Numbered from the stretch's first letter, positions 40,579 to 52,631 are shown. The stretch: DNA of 64,000 nucleotides from an uncultured Massilia sp. (GCF_913773735.1 NZ_CAJYEB010000018.1:86017-150016); one strand, 5' to 3'. Notes: generated by a model from the sequence alone, not told the origin. Program-made: numbers and translations.

Positions 40579-41880
40579 TCAACGCTTGTCGATGCCCGGC
40601 ACGTCGCGGACTTCCGAGCCGACGAACAGCTGGCGCGGACGGCCGATCTTCTGTTCCGGATCGGCGATCATCTCGTTCCACTGGGCGATCCAGCCGATGG
40701 TGCGTGCCATCGCGAAGATGCCGGTGAACAGCGAGACCGGGATGCCCAGCGCGGACTGCACGATGCCCGAGTAGAAGTCGACGTTCGGGTACAGCTTGCG
40801 CGACACGAAGTATTCGTCGTTCAGGGCGATCTTTTCCAGTTCCATCGCCAGCTTGAACAGCGGATCGTCCTGCAGGCCCAGTTCGGCCAGCACTTCGTGG
40901 CAGGTTTCGCGCATCAGCTTGGCGCGCGGGTCGAAGTTCTTGTAGACGCGGTGACCGAAGCCCATCAGCTTGACGCCCGAGTTCTTGTCCTTGACCTTCT
41001 CGATGAAGGCCGGGATGTTCTCGACGCTGCCGATTTCCTTCAGCATGTTCAGTGCGGCTTCGTTCGCGCCGCCGTGTGCCGGGCCCCACAGGCAGGCGAT
41101 GCCGGCGGCGATGCAGGCGAACGGGTTGGCGCCCGACGAACCGGCCAGGCGGACGGTCGAGGTCGATGCGTTCTGCTCGTGGTCGGCGTGCAGGATCAGG
41201 ATGCGGTCCAGCGCGCGCACCAGCACGTCGTTGACCTTGTACTCTTCGCACGGGTTGCCGAACATCATGTGCATGAAGTTCGCGCTGTACGACAGGTCGT
41301 TGCGCGGGTACATGAACGGCTGGCCGATCGAGTACTTGTACGCCATGGCGACCAGGGTCGGCAGCTTGGCGATCAGGCGGATCGCCGAGATCTCGCGCTG
41401 CTTGGCATCGTTGATGTCGAGCGAGTCGTGGTAGAACGACGCCAGTGCGCCGACGGTACCCACCAGCACCGACATCGGGTGCGCGTCGCGACGGAAGCCG
41501 CGGAAGAAGAACTGCATCTGTTCGTGGATCATCGTGTGACGGGTCACGGTGGTCTCGAACTCGGCCTTCTGTTCGGCGTTCGGCAGTTCGCCGTTCAGCA
41601 GCAGGTAGCAGGTTTCCAGGAAGTCGCACTCGACGGCCAGCTGCTCGATCGGGTAGCCGCGGTACAGCAGTTCGCCCTTGTCGCCATCGATGTAGGTGAT
41701 GGCCGACTGGCAGGCGGCGGTCGACATGAAGCCCGGATCGTAGGTGAACTTGCCGGTCTGGCCGTACAGCTTGCGGATGTCGACGACGTCCGGGCCGATC
41801 GTGCCCTTGTAGATCGGCATGTCGACCGACGGGCTGCCGTCCGAGAACGACAGGGTGGCTTTGGTATCAGAGATGTTCAT
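40579..41880 (-). CDS. gltA: Citrate synthase
   Basis: The 433-residue product is a type II (hexameric, NADH-sensitive type) citrate synthase, condensing acetyl-CoA with oxaloacetate. Conserved blocks are [32 protein letters not shown] (near 50-80), [16 protein letters not shown] (about 229-244) and [15 protein letters not shown] (about 302-316), which hold the two catalytic His residues. The catalytic Asp is in the block [12 protein letters not shown] (about 364). It is the last gene of the sdh operon. Confidence 0.97.
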   Translation of the reverse strand: MNISDTKATLSFSDGSPSVDMPIYKGTIGPDVVDIRKLYGQTGKFTYDPGFMSTAACQSAITYIDGDKGELLYRGYPIEQLAVECDFLETCYLLLNGELPNAEQKAEFETTVTRHTMIHEQMQFFFRGFRRDAHPMSVLVGTVGALASFYHDSLDINDAKQREISAIRLIAKLPTLVAMAYKYSIGQPFMYPRNDLSYSANFMHMMFGNPCEEYKVNDVLVRALDRILILHADHEQNASTSTVRLAGSSGANPFACIAAGIACLWGPAHGGANEAALNMLKEIGSVENIPAFIEKVKDKNSGVKLMGFGHRVYKNFDPRAKLMRETCHEVLAELGLQDDPLFKLAMELEKIALNDEYFVSRKLYPNVDFYSGIVQSALGIPVSLFTGIFAMARTIGWIAQWNEMIADPEQKIGRPRQLFVGSEVRDVPGIDKR

Positions 41881-41939
41881 GGCACTTCCTTATCTTGGAG
41901 GTGGGTCTACATAACAAAAAAACGAAGCTCGGATTCGTT

Positions 41940-42206
41940 TTACGCTTGCCGCAAGCGCGCCAGCAATGCGCGCACGTGCGGGAGGTCGACTTCGCCTTCG
42001 GGCTCGGCGCGCCCCAGCAGCAGGTCCATCAGCGGATTGTCCGCCAGGTCCAGCAAACGGGTCAGCGCATCGACTTCCTCGTCCGTCAATCCCTCTTCGT
42101 GCGCATCCAGGAAGCGCGTGAGGATCAGGTCGTTTTCGAGCAGGCCACGGCGGGCGCGCCAGCGCAGGCGCGCACGGTTGGCGGGGTCGGATTGATGCGT
42201 GTTCAC
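41940..42206 (-). CDS. sdhE: FAD assembly factor SdhE
   Basis: The 88-residue product has the SdhE/YgfY motif RRGLLENDLIL (about 18-28; the RGxxE core contacts the flavoprotein) and FLDAHEEGLTDEEVDAL. SdhE promotes covalent attachment of FAD to SdhA. It lies between sdhB and gltA in the same direction, consistent with that role. Confidence 0.93.
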   Translation of the reverse strand: MNTHQSDPANRARLRWRARRGLLENDLILTRFLDAHEEGLTDEEVDALTRLLDLADNPLMDLLLGRAEPEGEVDLPHVRALLARLRQA

Positions 42207-42341
42207 ACTGGAGTCCGTTGTTTGGTCGACACTATACTCCGGCTGCCGGTTCGCGACAGTACGGTAGTTTTACTGTATTTATAGCAACAATTAAGGCGCG
42301 ATACCGCCGCAATATACCCTTTTCGGCGATAACGCGCCGTA

Positions 42342-42446
42342 AGGTGGACGGCTCCGCCGTCCACGCGTTCGGCAGGCGCATACCGGTCACGGCATGGTCA
42401 TGCTCGCACCGGCCGAACGCGTGGACGGGAAACCCGTCCACCCTAC
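42342..42446. repeat. Intergenic GTGGACGG repeat pair
   Basis: The sdhB-sdhE gap (about 250 bp) contains GGTGGACGGCTCCGCCGTCCACGCGTTCGG-like sequence and, at its right end, the complement (CCGAACGCGTGGACGG...CCGTCCACCCTAC). It belongs to the family at 3105 and 52632. An insertion here inside the operon could lower sdhE-gltA expression relative to sdhCDAB. Confidence 0.8.
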
Positions 42447-42459
42447 GCAGGCATCCGCC

Positions 42460-43170
42460 TCAGATTGCCCGGCGGACCAGCAATTCCTTGATCTTGCCGA
42501 TCGCCTTGTTCGGATTCAGGCCCTTCGGGCACACGTCCGTGCAATTCATGATCGAGTGGCAGCGGAACAGGCGGTACGGGTCTTCCAGGTTGTCCAGGCG
42601 CTCGTTGGTGGCTTCGTCGCGCGAGTCGGCGATGAAGCGGTAGGCCTGCAGCAGGCCGGCCGGACCGACGAACTTGTCCGGGTTCCACCAGAACGACGGG
42701 CACGAGGTCGAGCAGCACGCGCACAGGATGCACTCGTACACGCCGTCCAGTTCCTCGCGCTCTTCCGGCGACTGCAGGCGCTCCTTCTCCGGCGGGATCG
42801 AGTCGTTGATCAGGAACGGCTTGATCGAGTGGTACTGCTTGAAGAAGTTGGTCATGTCGACGATCAGGTCGCGCACCACCGGCAGGCCCGGCAGCGGACG
42901 CAGCACGATCGGCTGGGTCAGCTCGTTCAGGTTGGTGGTGCAGGCCAGGCCGTTCTTGCCGTTGATGTTCATCGCGTCCGAACCGCACACGCCTTCGCGG
43001 CAGGAGCGGCGCAGCGCCAGCGAGTCGTCGACGTCGGACTTGATGCGCTGCAGGGCGTCGAGCAGCATCTTGTCGGTGTCTTTCAGCTCGACGGTGATGT
43101 CTTGCATGTAAGGCTTCGAATCCTTGTCCGGATCGTAGCGGTAGATCTTCAGTTGGACTGTGCGTGCCAT
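42460..43170 (-). CDS. sdhB: Succinate dehydrogenase iron-sulfur subunit
   Basis: The 236-residue product carries the three Fe-S clusters that pass electrons from SdhA to ubiquinone. Cys motifs are SCREGVCGSDAMNINGKNGLAC ([2Fe-2S], about 54-76), CILCACCSTSCP ([4Fe-4S], about 147-158) and CHSIMNCTDVCPKG ([3Fe-4S], about 203-216). Gene order sdhC-sdhD-sdhA-sdhB is standard. Confidence 0.97.
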   Translation of the reverse strand: MARTVQLKIYRYDPDKDSKPYMQDITVELKDTDKMLLDALQRIKSDVDDSLALRRSCREGVCGSDAMNINGKNGLACTTNLNELTQPIVLRPLPGLPVVRDLIVDMTNFFKQYHSIKPFLINDSIPPEKERLQSPEEREELDGVYECILCACCSTSCPSFWWNPDKFVGPAGLLQAYRFIADSRDEATNERLDNLEDPYRLFRCHSIMNCTDVCPKGLNPNKAIGKIKELLVRRAI

Positions 43171-43224
43171 TGTTTTACCTATTCAGTTGGACGGGCTCCC
43201 GTCCAGGAAAAATTTGCGTCTTGA

Positions 43225-45003
43225 TCAGAACGTACGGGGCTTCGGCTTGAAGGTATCGACCGTCAGCGGCTTGGTCACGACCGGCTTGTAGTCGAGACGG
43301 TTGCCTTCCGAGAAGAACAGCGTGTGCTTCATCCAGTTTTCGTCGTCGCGCTGCTCGTAGTCGCTGTGGGCGTGGGCGCCGCGCGATTCCTTGCGCGCCG
43401 CGGCCGAGACGACGGTCGCCTTCGCCACTTCGATCAGGTTGTCCAGCTCGATCGCTTCGATGCGGGCGGTGTTGAACACCTTCGACTTGTCCTTGAACGA
43501 CACGTGCTTGCGGCGCTCGTCCAGCGCCATGATTTCCTTGACGCCTTCGTCCATCAGCGCCTGGGTGCGGAACACGCCGCAGTGCTTCTGCATGGTCGAG
43601 CGGATCGCGTTGGCGACGTCCTGCACCTTCTCGCCGCCGGTCGAGTTCTCGAGGGCGTTCAGGCGGCCCAGCGCGTAGTCGGCGAAGTCCTTCGGCAGCG
43701 CGCGGTTGCCCTGCGCCTTCAGGTTCTGGCCGACGATGTGGTTGCCGGCCGCGCGGCCGAACACCACCAGGTCGAGCAGCGAATTGGTGCCCAGGCGGTT
43801 GGCGCCGTGCACCGAGACGCACGAGCATTCGCCGATCGCGTACAGGCCATTGACGATCTTCTGCGAGCCGGTGCCGTCCGGGACCACGACCTGGCCGTGG
43901 ATATTGGTCGGGATGCCGCCCATCTGGTAGTGGATGGTCGGGACGACGGGGATCGGTTCCTTGGTCGCGTCGACGTTGGCGAACTTGTGGCCGATCTCCA
44001 GGATCGACGGCAGGCGCTTGCGGATCGTGTCCGCGCCGATGTGGCGCAGGTCCAGCAGCACGTGGTCCTTGTTCGGGCCGACGCCGCGGCCTTCCTTGAT
44101 CTCCTGGTCCATCGAGCGCGAGACGAAGTCGCGCGGCGCCAGGTCCTTCAGCGTGGGCGCGTAGCGCTCCATGAAGCGTTCGCCGTTCGAGTTGATCAGG
44201 ATGCCGCCCTCGCCGCGCACGCCCTCGGTGATCAGGACGCCCGCGCCGGCCACGCCGGTCGGGTGGAACTGCCAGAACTCCATGTCCTGCAGCGGGATGC
44301 CGGCGCGCGCCGCCATGCCCAGGCCGTCGCCGGTGTTGATGAAGGCATTGGTCGAGGCGGCGAAGATGCGGCCCGCGCCGCCGGTGGCGAACACGGTGGT
44401 CTTGGCTTGCAGCATCATGACGTCGCCGGTTTCCATTTCCAGCGCCATCACGCCCAGCACGTCGCCGTCGGCGTTGCGCACCAGGTCCAGCGCCTGCCAT
44501 TCGACGAAGAAGTGGGTGCGCGAGCGGACGTTACGCTGGTACAGCGTGTGCAGCAGCGCGTGGCCGGTACGGTCGGCGGCGGCGCAGGCGCGCTGCACCG
44601 GCTTCTCGCCGAAGTTGGCGGTGTGGCCGCCGAACGGACGCTGGTAGATGGTGCCGTCCGGATTCCGGTCGAACGGCATGCCGAAGTGTTCCAGCTCGTA
44701 CACGACCTTCGGGGCTTCGCGGCACATGAATTCGATCGCGTCCTGGTCGCCCAGGTAGTCCGAGCCCTTGACGGTGTCGAACATGTGCCAGTACCAGTCG
44801 TCCTCGCTCATGTTGCCCAGCGAGGCGCCGATGCCGCCCTGCGCGGCCACGGTGTGCGAACGGGTCGGGAAGACCTTGGACAGCACGGCCACGTTCAGGC
44901 CGGCTTCGGACAGTTGCAGCGCGGCGCGCAGGCCGGAACCGCCGGCGCCGACGATGACCACATCGAAGTGGCGGGTGGGAATTGCGGAATTGAATGCTGC
45001 CAC
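43225..45003 (-). CDS. sdhA: Succinate dehydrogenase flavoprotein subunit
   Basis: The 592-residue product oxidises succinate to fumarate with covalently bound FAD. Motifs are the dinucleotide fold VVIVGAGGSGLRAAL (about 14-28), the FAD-linked His in RSHTVAAQGGI (about 47-57), the substrate block QFHPTGVAGAG (about 244-254) and the active-site Arg region near HGANRLGTNSLLDLV (about 400). It starts three bases after sdhD ends. SdhE is encoded downstream and would attach the FAD. Confidence 0.97.
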   Translation of the reverse strand: MAAFNSAIPTRHFDVVIVGAGGSGLRAALQLSEAGLNVAVLSKVFPTRSHTVAAQGGIGASLGNMSEDDWYWHMFDTVKGSDYLGDQDAIEFMCREAPKVVYELEHFGMPFDRNPDGTIYQRPFGGHTANFGEKPVQRACAAADRTGHALLHTLYQRNVRSRTHFFVEWQALDLVRNADGDVLGVMALEMETGDVMMLQAKTTVFATGGAGRIFAASTNAFINTGDGLGMAARAGIPLQDMEFWQFHPTGVAGAGVLITEGVRGEGGILINSNGERFMERYAPTLKDLAPRDFVSRSMDQEIKEGRGVGPNKDHVLLDLRHIGADTIRKRLPSILEIGHKFANVDATKEPIPVVPTIHYQMGGIPTNIHGQVVVPDGTGSQKIVNGLYAIGECSCVSVHGANRLGTNSLLDLVVFGRAAGNHIVGQNLKAQGNRALPKDFADYALGRLNALENSTGGEKVQDVANAIRSTMQKHCGVFRTQALMDEGVKEIMALDERRKHVSFKDKSKVFNTARIEAIELDNLIEVAKATVVSAAARKESRGAHAHSDYEQRDDENWMKHTLFFSEGNRLDYKPVVTKPLTVDTFKPKPRTF

Positions 45004-45006
45004 GAT

Positions 45007-45375
45007 TTATACGCTCCAGAGAATTTGCACAGTCCAGGCGGCGCAGGCGAGCAGCCAGAGCACCGTGGCGATCTGCAGGGTCAGGCGGATGCCGACCGGT
45101 TTGACGTAGTCCATCCAGATGTCACGCACGCCGACCCACACGTGGTAGAACAGGCAGAAGAAGGTGACCATCGAAAAGAGCTTGAACCACTGGCGGGCGA
45201 ACAGCGCGGCCCAGCCTTCGTAGGTGAAGTTCTGGCCGGTCAGGAAGGAAACCAGCAGGACGACGGTGAAGATCACCATCACGATCGCGGTGACGCGCTG
45301 GGCCAGCCAGTCGCGCATGCCGTAGTGGGCGCCGACGACCAGGCGGCGCTGTCCGATGTTCTTGGGGGTTGCCAT
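45007..45375 (-). CDS. sdhD: Succinate dehydrogenase membrane anchor subunit D
   Basis: The 122-residue product has three membrane helices. HYGMRDWLAQRVTAI (about 19-33) leads into the first, and HVWVGVRDIWMDYVKP (about 78-93) holds the heme/quinone-site residues typical of SdhD. It anchors SdhAB with SdhC and helps bind heme b and ubiquinone. Three bases separate it from sdhC and sdhA. Confidence 0.95.
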   Translation of the reverse strand: MATPKNIGQRRLVVGAHYGMRDWLAQRVTAIVMVIFTVVLLVSFLTGQNFTYEGWAALFARQWFKLFSMVTFFCLFYHVWVGVRDIWMDYVKPVGIRLTLQIATVLWLLACAAWTVQILWSV

Positions 45376-45378
45376 GAT

Positions 45379-45810
45379 TTAAAACACTCCAAACAGTTTG
45401 AGAGCCACCAGCACGGTCAGGGCCAGGCTGACGACCAGTACCCAGCGTGCGGTCTTCTGCGAGCTGACCTTGTCCAGGGCCAGGTGGTTGTCCATGAACA
45501 GGTGGCGGATGCCGGCGCAGAAATGGTGCAGGTAGGCCCACGACAGGCCCAGCAGGATCAGCTTGACCAGCGGATGGCTGGCGATGCCGGCGAAGTGCGC
45601 GAACGACATCTCCGAGCGGATGCTCTGCTCGAACAGGTAGAGCAGGAACGGCAGGAACAGGAACAGGCCGAGACCGCTGACGCGATGCAGGATCGAGACG
45701 ATTGCCGACGGCGGCTGCTTGTAGTAACCGCGATACGTAATGTCGCCGAAATCGACGTTACGAATCACCGGCCGGCCCTTTTTCTGGGCCTCTCTGACGG
45801 CTTCGGACAT
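45379..45810 (-). CDS. sdhC: Succinate dehydrogenase cytochrome b556 subunit C
   Basis: The 143-residue product has three helices and the SdhC block SILHRVSGLGLFLFLP (about 38-53) with the conserved His and Ser near the quinone site, plus LHHFCAGIRHLFMD (about 91-104), where a His ligates heme b. GGGAGG lies eight bases before ATG 45810; an upstream in-frame GTG at 45819 sits directly against that ribosome binding site and is rejected. It is the first gene of the operon. Confidence 0.95.
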   Translation of the reverse strand: MSEAVREAQKKGRPVIRNVDFGDITYRGYYKQPPSAIVSILHRVSGLGLFLFLPFLLYLFEQSIRSEMSFAHFAGIASHPLVKLILLGLSWAYLHHFCAGIRHLFMDNHLALDKVSSQKTARWVLVVSLALTVLVALKLFGVF

Positions 45811-46013
45811 TTGGAACACCTCCCTTGCTACTTTAAGTTATCAAACCCGCTGTTTGGCCGATTTTGTGACCTGCTCCAATCTCCATCGCGTGGGGGCGCC
45901 GGATCTCGGGGAGAACGCGCCGACCGGGCTACCTCGTCGCTTTCCCAAAACCAACTCATTGTAATCGCTACACTTCATTCCTGCACCAAGCTTAGACCTG
46001 GCGCAAAACCTCT
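45811..46013. other. sdhC upstream region
   Basis: This 203-bp region between the GntR gene and sdhC should hold the sdh promoter. I find no copy of the palindrome seen upstream of the GntR gene and no strong -35/-10 pair. The inferred ribosome binding site is GGGAGG just before sdhC. Confidence 0.4.
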
Positions 46014-46859
46014 TTATGACAATTCGTTCTGATAGTGATGCTGCGCAGTCAAGTACAAACCACGGCGCAGTTCGACCGCCTTGTCACCATAAGTATATGA
46101 GGTCCGGTCCACGCACAGCAGCGGCGTGCCTTCCGGCACCTTCAGGTAGTGCGCGGCGCCGGCATCGGCCGCCACGGCACGGATCTTCTCGGACGCGCGG
46201 ATCATGCGCGTGCCGAACTCGGATTCGAACAGGCCGTACATCGGCCCCTTGTACTCGGCCAGGCGCTCCGCCGTCAGGCCCTTGAACAGCTGCCCCGGCA
46301 GCCACAGCTCTTCCAGGATCGTCGGCACGCCGCCGAAGGTCATCAGGCGCTTGATGTAGACGACGGCGTCGCCCGACTTCAGGTCGAGCAGGCGCGCCAC
46401 CTCGGCGGCCGCGCGGATGCGCTTGACCTCGAGGTAGTCGTGGCCCGGCTGGGGCGGCACGCCCTCGTCGGGCATCAGCTTGAGGAAACGGAAATGGGCG
46501 CGCGCCTCGTTGTGGCTGGCCACGAAGGTGCCCTTGCCCTGGCGCCGCACGACCAGGTTCTCGGCCGCGAGCTCGTCGATGGCCTTGCGCACCGTGCCCT
46601 GGCTGACCTTGTAGCGGCCGGCCAGCTCGACTTCGGACGGAATCAGCTCGCCCGGCTTCCACTCGCCCGACTGCAGGCTCTGGGTGATCAGGGCCTTGAT
46701 CTGCTGGTACAGCGGGGAAAAGGTGGGCGACATCCCCGCCTGGGGCGCACCCGCCGGCGGAGACGCCGCGCCGCCGACAGCGTTGCCGGCGCCGCCGGCG
46801 GGCGCGCCACTGCTGTTCGGATTGGACGGAGCTTGGTTCATAGACCGCGATTTTTTCAT
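46014..46859 (-). CDS. GntR-family transcriptional regulator (HutC/UTRA type)
   Basis: The 281-residue product has a disordered N-terminus rich in Ala, Gly and Pro (about 1-40), a GntR winged helix (SPLYQQIKALITQSLQSGEWKPGE..., about 48-115, with SQGTVRKAIDELAAENLVVRRQGKGTFVA) and a UTRA effector domain. Its position next to sdhCDAB-gltA and divergent from mdh suggests it controls TCA genes, but the effector is unknown. A perfect palindrome lies 42 bp upstream. AGGGG precedes ATG 46859. Confidence 0.9.
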   Translation of the reverse strand: MKKSRSMNQAPSNPNSSGAPAGGAGNAVGGAASPPAGAPQAGMSPTFSPLYQQIKALITQSLQSGEWKPGELIPSEVELAGRYKVSQGTVRKAIDELAAENLVVRRQGKGTFVASHNEARAHFRFLKLMPDEGVPPQPGHDYLEVKRIRAAAEVARLLDLKSGDAVVYIKRLMTFGGVPTILEELWLPGQLFKGLTAERLAEYKGPMYGLFESEFGTRMIRASEKIRAVAADAGAAHYLKVPEGTPLLCVDRTSYTYGDKAVELRRGLYLTAQHHYQNELS

Positions 46860-46900
46860 AAATCCCCTGCCTCGTCCAGTGTGGAGAAGGCAAGATTATG

Positions 46901-46916
46901 TGTCTTATATAAGACA
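46901..46916. promoter_or_regulatory. Perfect palindrome between gntR and mdh (probable operator)
   Basis: TGTCTTATATAAGACA is a perfect 16-bp palindrome in the divergent region between the GntR regulator and mdh, 12 bp upstream of the mdh -35 element. Its size and AT-rich centre suit a GntR-type dimer. It also overlaps a possible -10 of the regulator gene, so it may serve autoregulation. Confidence 0.7.
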
Positions 46917-46927
46917 TATGATAGCAA

Positions 46928-46957
46928 TTGACAGATAGAATTGCATAGGACTACACT
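46928..46957 (+). promoter_or_regulatory. Probable mdh promoter
   Basis: A perfect -35 element TTGACA (46928-46933) is followed after 18 bp by TACACT (46952-46957). The predicted mRNA leader before mdh is about 140 bases. Confidence 0.55.
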
Positions 46958-47102
46958 CGCGGTCGATCGGGCGTGGGCGCGCCTCGCCAAGTGTCGCGTC
47001 GCACTCCGTTTCGCGGTAGGCCCTTTTGGTATGATGTCGGTTTCGCCAAACTGGCGTATCCTCGGCGTCGCCCGTTTTTATTCCCACTTTTGGAGATTCA
47101 TC

Positions 47103-48092
47103 ATGGCTAAAACCCCAATGCGCGTTGCCGTTACCGGCGCGGCCGGCCAGATCGGCTATTCCCTGCTGTTCCGCATCGCCAACGGCGACATGCTGGGCAA
47201 GGACCAGCCGGTCATTCTGCAGCTGCTGGAAATCGACAACGAGAAGGCACAGAAGGCGCTGAAGGGCGTCATGATGGAAATCGACGACTGCGCGTTCCCG
47301 CTGCTGGCCGGCATGACCGCCCACAGCGACCCGATGACCGCCTTCAAGGACGCCGACGTGGCCCTGCTGGTCGGCGCCCGTCCGCGCGGCCCGGGCATGG
47401 AGCGCAAGGACCTGCTGGAAGCCAACGCCCAGATCTTCACCGTGCAGGGCAAGGCGCTGGACGCCGTCGCGTCGCGTAACGTGAAGGTGCTGGTGGTCGG
47501 CAACCCGGCCAACACCAACGCCTACATCGCCATGAAGTCGGCCCCGAACCTGCCGGCCAAGAACTTCACCGCCATGCTGCGCCTGGACCACAACCGCGCG
47601 CTGTCGCAAGTGGCCGCCAAGGCCGGCAAGGCCGTCGGCGACATCGAGAAGATGGTCGTCTGGGGCAACCACTCGCCGACCATGTACGCCGACTACCGCT
47701 TCGCCACCGCGAACGGCGAATCGCTGAAGGACCTGATCAACGACCAGGAATGGAACGCCAACACCTTCCTGCCGACCGTCGGCAAGCGCGGCGCCGCCAT
47801 CATCGAAGCGCGCGGCGCCTCGTCGGCCGCCTCGGCCGCCAACGCCGCCATCGACCACGTGCGCGACTGGGTGCTGGGCACCGGCGGCAAGTGGACCACG
47901 ATGGGCGTGCCGTCGGACGGTTCGTACGGCATCCCGGAAGGCGTCGTGTTCGGCTTCCCGGTGACCACCGAGAACGGCGAGTACACCATCGTGCAGGGCC
48001 TGGACATCGACCAGTTCTCGCAGGAGCGCATCAACGTCACGCTGAACGAGCTGAACGAAGAGCGCGCCGGCGTGGCGCACCTGCTGGGCTGA
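47103..48092 (+). CDS. mdh: Malate dehydrogenase
   Basis: The 329-residue product oxidises malate to oxaloacetate with NAD+. The NAD-binding motif is [15 protein letters not shown] (about 10-24), substrate Arg residues lie in [15 protein letters not shown] (about 92-106), and [10 protein letters not shown] (about 131-140) and [12 protein letters not shown] (about 187-198, catalytic His) follow. It is the group typical of betaproteobacteria (eukaryote-cytosolic-like). GGAG lies before the ATG. Confidence 0.97.
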   Translation: MAKTPMRVAVTGAAGQIGYSLLFRIANGDMLGKDQPVILQLLEIDNEKAQKALKGVMMEIDDCAFPLLAGMTAHSDPMTAFKDADVALLVGARPRGPGMERKDLLEANAQIFTVQGKALDAVASRNVKVLVVGNPANTNAYIAMKSAPNLPAKNFTAMLRLDHNRALSQVAAKAGKAVGDIEKMVVWGNHSPTMYADYRFATANGESLKDLINDQEWNANTFLPTVGKRGAAIIEARGASSAASAANAAIDHVRDWVLGTGGKWTTMGVPSDGSYGIPEGVVFGFPVTTENGEYTIVQGLDIDQFSQERINVTLNELNEERAGVAHLLG

Positions 48093-48111
48093 TCACTTCG
48101 CTTGCGGTGAT

Positions 48112-48214
48112 GGTGGGCACGTTTCATTCGAGGCCCCCGGCCTCGAATGCCCACCCTACGACGCCACCGTCATCATCGAAGCGGATATCCGTAGGGTGGG
48201 CACCCCGTGCCCAC
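48112..48214. repeat. Intergenic GGTGGGC hairpin repeats
   Basis: Behind mdh lie CATTCGAGGCC / GGCCTCGAATG arms flanked by GGTGGGC and GCCCACC, then a second hairpin GGTGGGCACCCCGTGCCCACC. The block is nearly identical in design to 17397-17486, so it is a repeat family. It lies between mdh and the next gene and may separate their transcripts. Confidence 0.8.
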
Positions 48215-48270
48215 CATGCAGACCGTGGCCGCATCGATTCGCCACGATCGAACTTTCATCAAGACCAGAC

Positions 48271-49260
48271 ATGCACCCTTCCGAGGTTTTATTCCAGGGC
48301 CGCCGCCAGCCTCTCTTCCTCCCCGCCTGCGACCACTACGCCGGCAGCGAGAAGCTGATGCGCAAGTCGATGGCCCTGCAACAAGAGCTTGGCCCGGTAT
48401 TCGACATCACCTTCGATTGCGAGGACGGCGCCAGCGCCGGCAACGAGCGCGCCCACGCGGAACTCGTCGCCACCCTGCTGCAGGACGAAGGCAACCGCCA
48501 CGGGCGCATCGGCGCCCGCCTGCACGACGCCGGCAGCCCGCACTTCGCGCAGGACGTCGAGATCATCGTGGGCAGCGCCGCGCGCCAGCTGGCCTACGTG
48601 GTGCTGCCCAAGCCGAACGGCCTCGAGGACGTGCTGCGCGCCCAGGACGCCATCAACCGCGCGGCCGACAAGGCCGGCCGCCCGTTCCTGCCGCTGCACG
48701 TGCTGGTCGAGACCCACGGCGCGCTGCACGAGGCGTTCGACATCGCCGCGCTGGCCCAGGTCGAGTGCCTGTCCTTCGGCATCATGGATTTCGTCTCCAG
48801 CCACTACGGCGCGATCCCGGGCGCCGCCATGCGCACCCCGGGGCAGTTCACGCACCCGCTGGTCGTGCGCGCGAAGCTGGAAATGGTTGCTGCATGTCAT
48901 GCCCATGACAAAGTCGCCTCCCATAATGTGACCACCGACATCAAGGACAGCGCCGTCGTGGCCAACGACGCCACCCGCGCCGCCGGCGAGTTCGGTTTCA
49001 CCCGCATGTGGAGCATCCATCCCGACCAGATCAAGCCGATCGTCAAGGCGTTCACCCCGCGCATGTCGGAAGTGAACGAGGCGACCACCATCCTGGTCGA
49101 GGCGATGGCGGCGGACTGGGGGCCGATCGCCCAGCATGGCCGCTTGCACGACCGCGCCAGCTACCGATATTATTGGACGGTGTTGCAGCGCGCGAAACTG
49201 GCCGGCCTGGCGCTGCCCGATGCCGCAGCGGCACTCGTCAATCAACCGGAATCCATCTGA
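48271..49260 (+). CDS. HpcH/HpaI aldolase, malyl-CoA lyase/citrate-lyase beta-like
   Basis: The 329-residue product is a CitE-like TIM-barrel lyase. FDITFDCEDGASAGNERAHAEL (about 43-64), with Mg2+-binding acidic residues in DCEDGA, LHVLVETHGALHEAF (about 140-154, catalytic Glu) and SFGIMDFVSSH (about 164-174) are the family landmarks. Members cleave malyl-CoA or related CoA esters. It lies between mdh and acnA, which ties it to C4-acid metabolism, but the substrate is not certain. ATG 48271 gives the conserved N-terminus; its ribosome binding site is weak. Confidence 0.85.
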   Translation: MHPSEVLFQGRRQPLFLPACDHYAGSEKLMRKSMALQQELGPVFDITFDCEDGASAGNERAHAELVATLLQDEGNRHGRIGARLHDAGSPHFAQDVEIIVGSAARQLAYVVLPKPNGLEDVLRAQDAINRAADKAGRPFLPLHVLVETHGALHEAFDIAALAQVECLSFGIMDFVSSHYGAIPGAAMRTPGQFTHPLVVRAKLEMVAACHAHDKVASHNVTTDIKDSAVVANDATRAAGEFGFTRMWSIHPDQIKPIVKAFTPRMSEVNEATTILVEAMAADWGPIAQHGRLHDRASYRYYWTVLQRAKLAGLALPDAAAALVNQPESI

Positions 49261-49778
49261 TGGCCATCACCCTCCAACAACTCGTCGCCACCTGCGCGCT
49301 CGCGGCCGTCGCCGTCTCCGTGCCGGCCTCCGCCGCCACCGAGAAAGAAGCCCACCCGAAAGCCGCCAAGGTCCTGAAGGACAAGGAAAAGGCCCACGCC
49401 AAGACCGCCAGGAAGAAGAAAAAGGAAGAGCCGGCGCCCGTCGTCGCCGACGAGCCGGAACCGGACATCACGGACACGACCGTGGCCGAGTACTCGTGCG
49501 AACTGAACAACAAGGTCACGATCTACACGAACGACAAGGACGACGGCCACATCGCGCTGCGCTGGAAGAACCGCCTGCACCGCCTGGACCGTGTCGGCAC
49601 GACCACCGGCGCGCTGCGCTTCGAGAACCCGAAGTTCGGCCTGATCTGGATCGGCATCCCGTCGAAAGGCATCCTGCTCGACTCGAAGCTGAACCGCCAG
49701 CTGGCCAACGAATGCAAGAAGCCGGAATTGCCGACCGCGCAGATGGCGGTTGCCCCGGTCGAAAAGAAAGAAGGCTGA
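49260..49778 (+). CDS. Secreted protein of unknown function (MliC-like C-terminus)
   Basis: The 172-residue product starts inside the previous stop codon (TGATG overlap), so translation is coupled to the lyase gene. It has a signal peptide (cleavage near ASAA, about 26), a Lys-rich charged linker (about 28-60, KEAHPKAAKVLKDKEKAH then RKKKKEE), and a beta-rich C-terminal domain beginning AEYSCELNNKVTIY. The paired Cys and GxRFENPxxGLIW pattern faintly recall MliC lysozyme inhibitors, but I would not assign that function. Confidence 0.7.
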   Translation: MAITLQQLVATCALAAVAVSVPASAATEKEAHPKAAKVLKDKEKAHAKTARKKKKEEPAPVVADEPEPDITDTTVAEYSCELNNKVTIYTNDKDDGHIALRWKNRLHRLDRVGTTTGALRFENPKFGLIWIGIPSKGILLDSKLNRQLANECKKPELPTAQMAVAPVEKKEG

Positions 49779-49846
49779 TGCCGGTCCGCCGGCTTGCCGA
49801 AGCGTTGTCGCAACAACAAAATCCCCACTGAAGGAGAAGGTTTCTT

Positions 49847-52555
<2,709 letters not shown>

Positions 52556-52573
52556 TATTCCCGCTTGAAAGCG

Positions 52574-52608
52574 GAAAGGCCGGAACCCTCGCGGGTTCCG
52601 GCCTTTTT
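52574..52608 (+). terminator. Rho-independent terminator of acnA
   Basis: A perfect 13-bp stem AAGGCCGGAACCC / GGGTTCCGGCCTT with a TCGC loop is followed by TTTTTT (52603-52608), about 20 bp beyond the acnA stop codon. Confidence 0.92.
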
Positions 52609-52631
52609 TACGTGCCCGGCGCTTCCCCGGC

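Noticed and set aside
45811..45819. GTG start for sdhC at 45819
   Set aside because: The GTG abuts the GGGAG sequence with no spacing; ATG 45810 has correct spacing.
43324..46032. Reading frame of 902 codons antisense to sdhA, sdhD and sdhC
   Set aside because: It spans several real genes in opposite orientation and has no motif; a GC-driven artefact.
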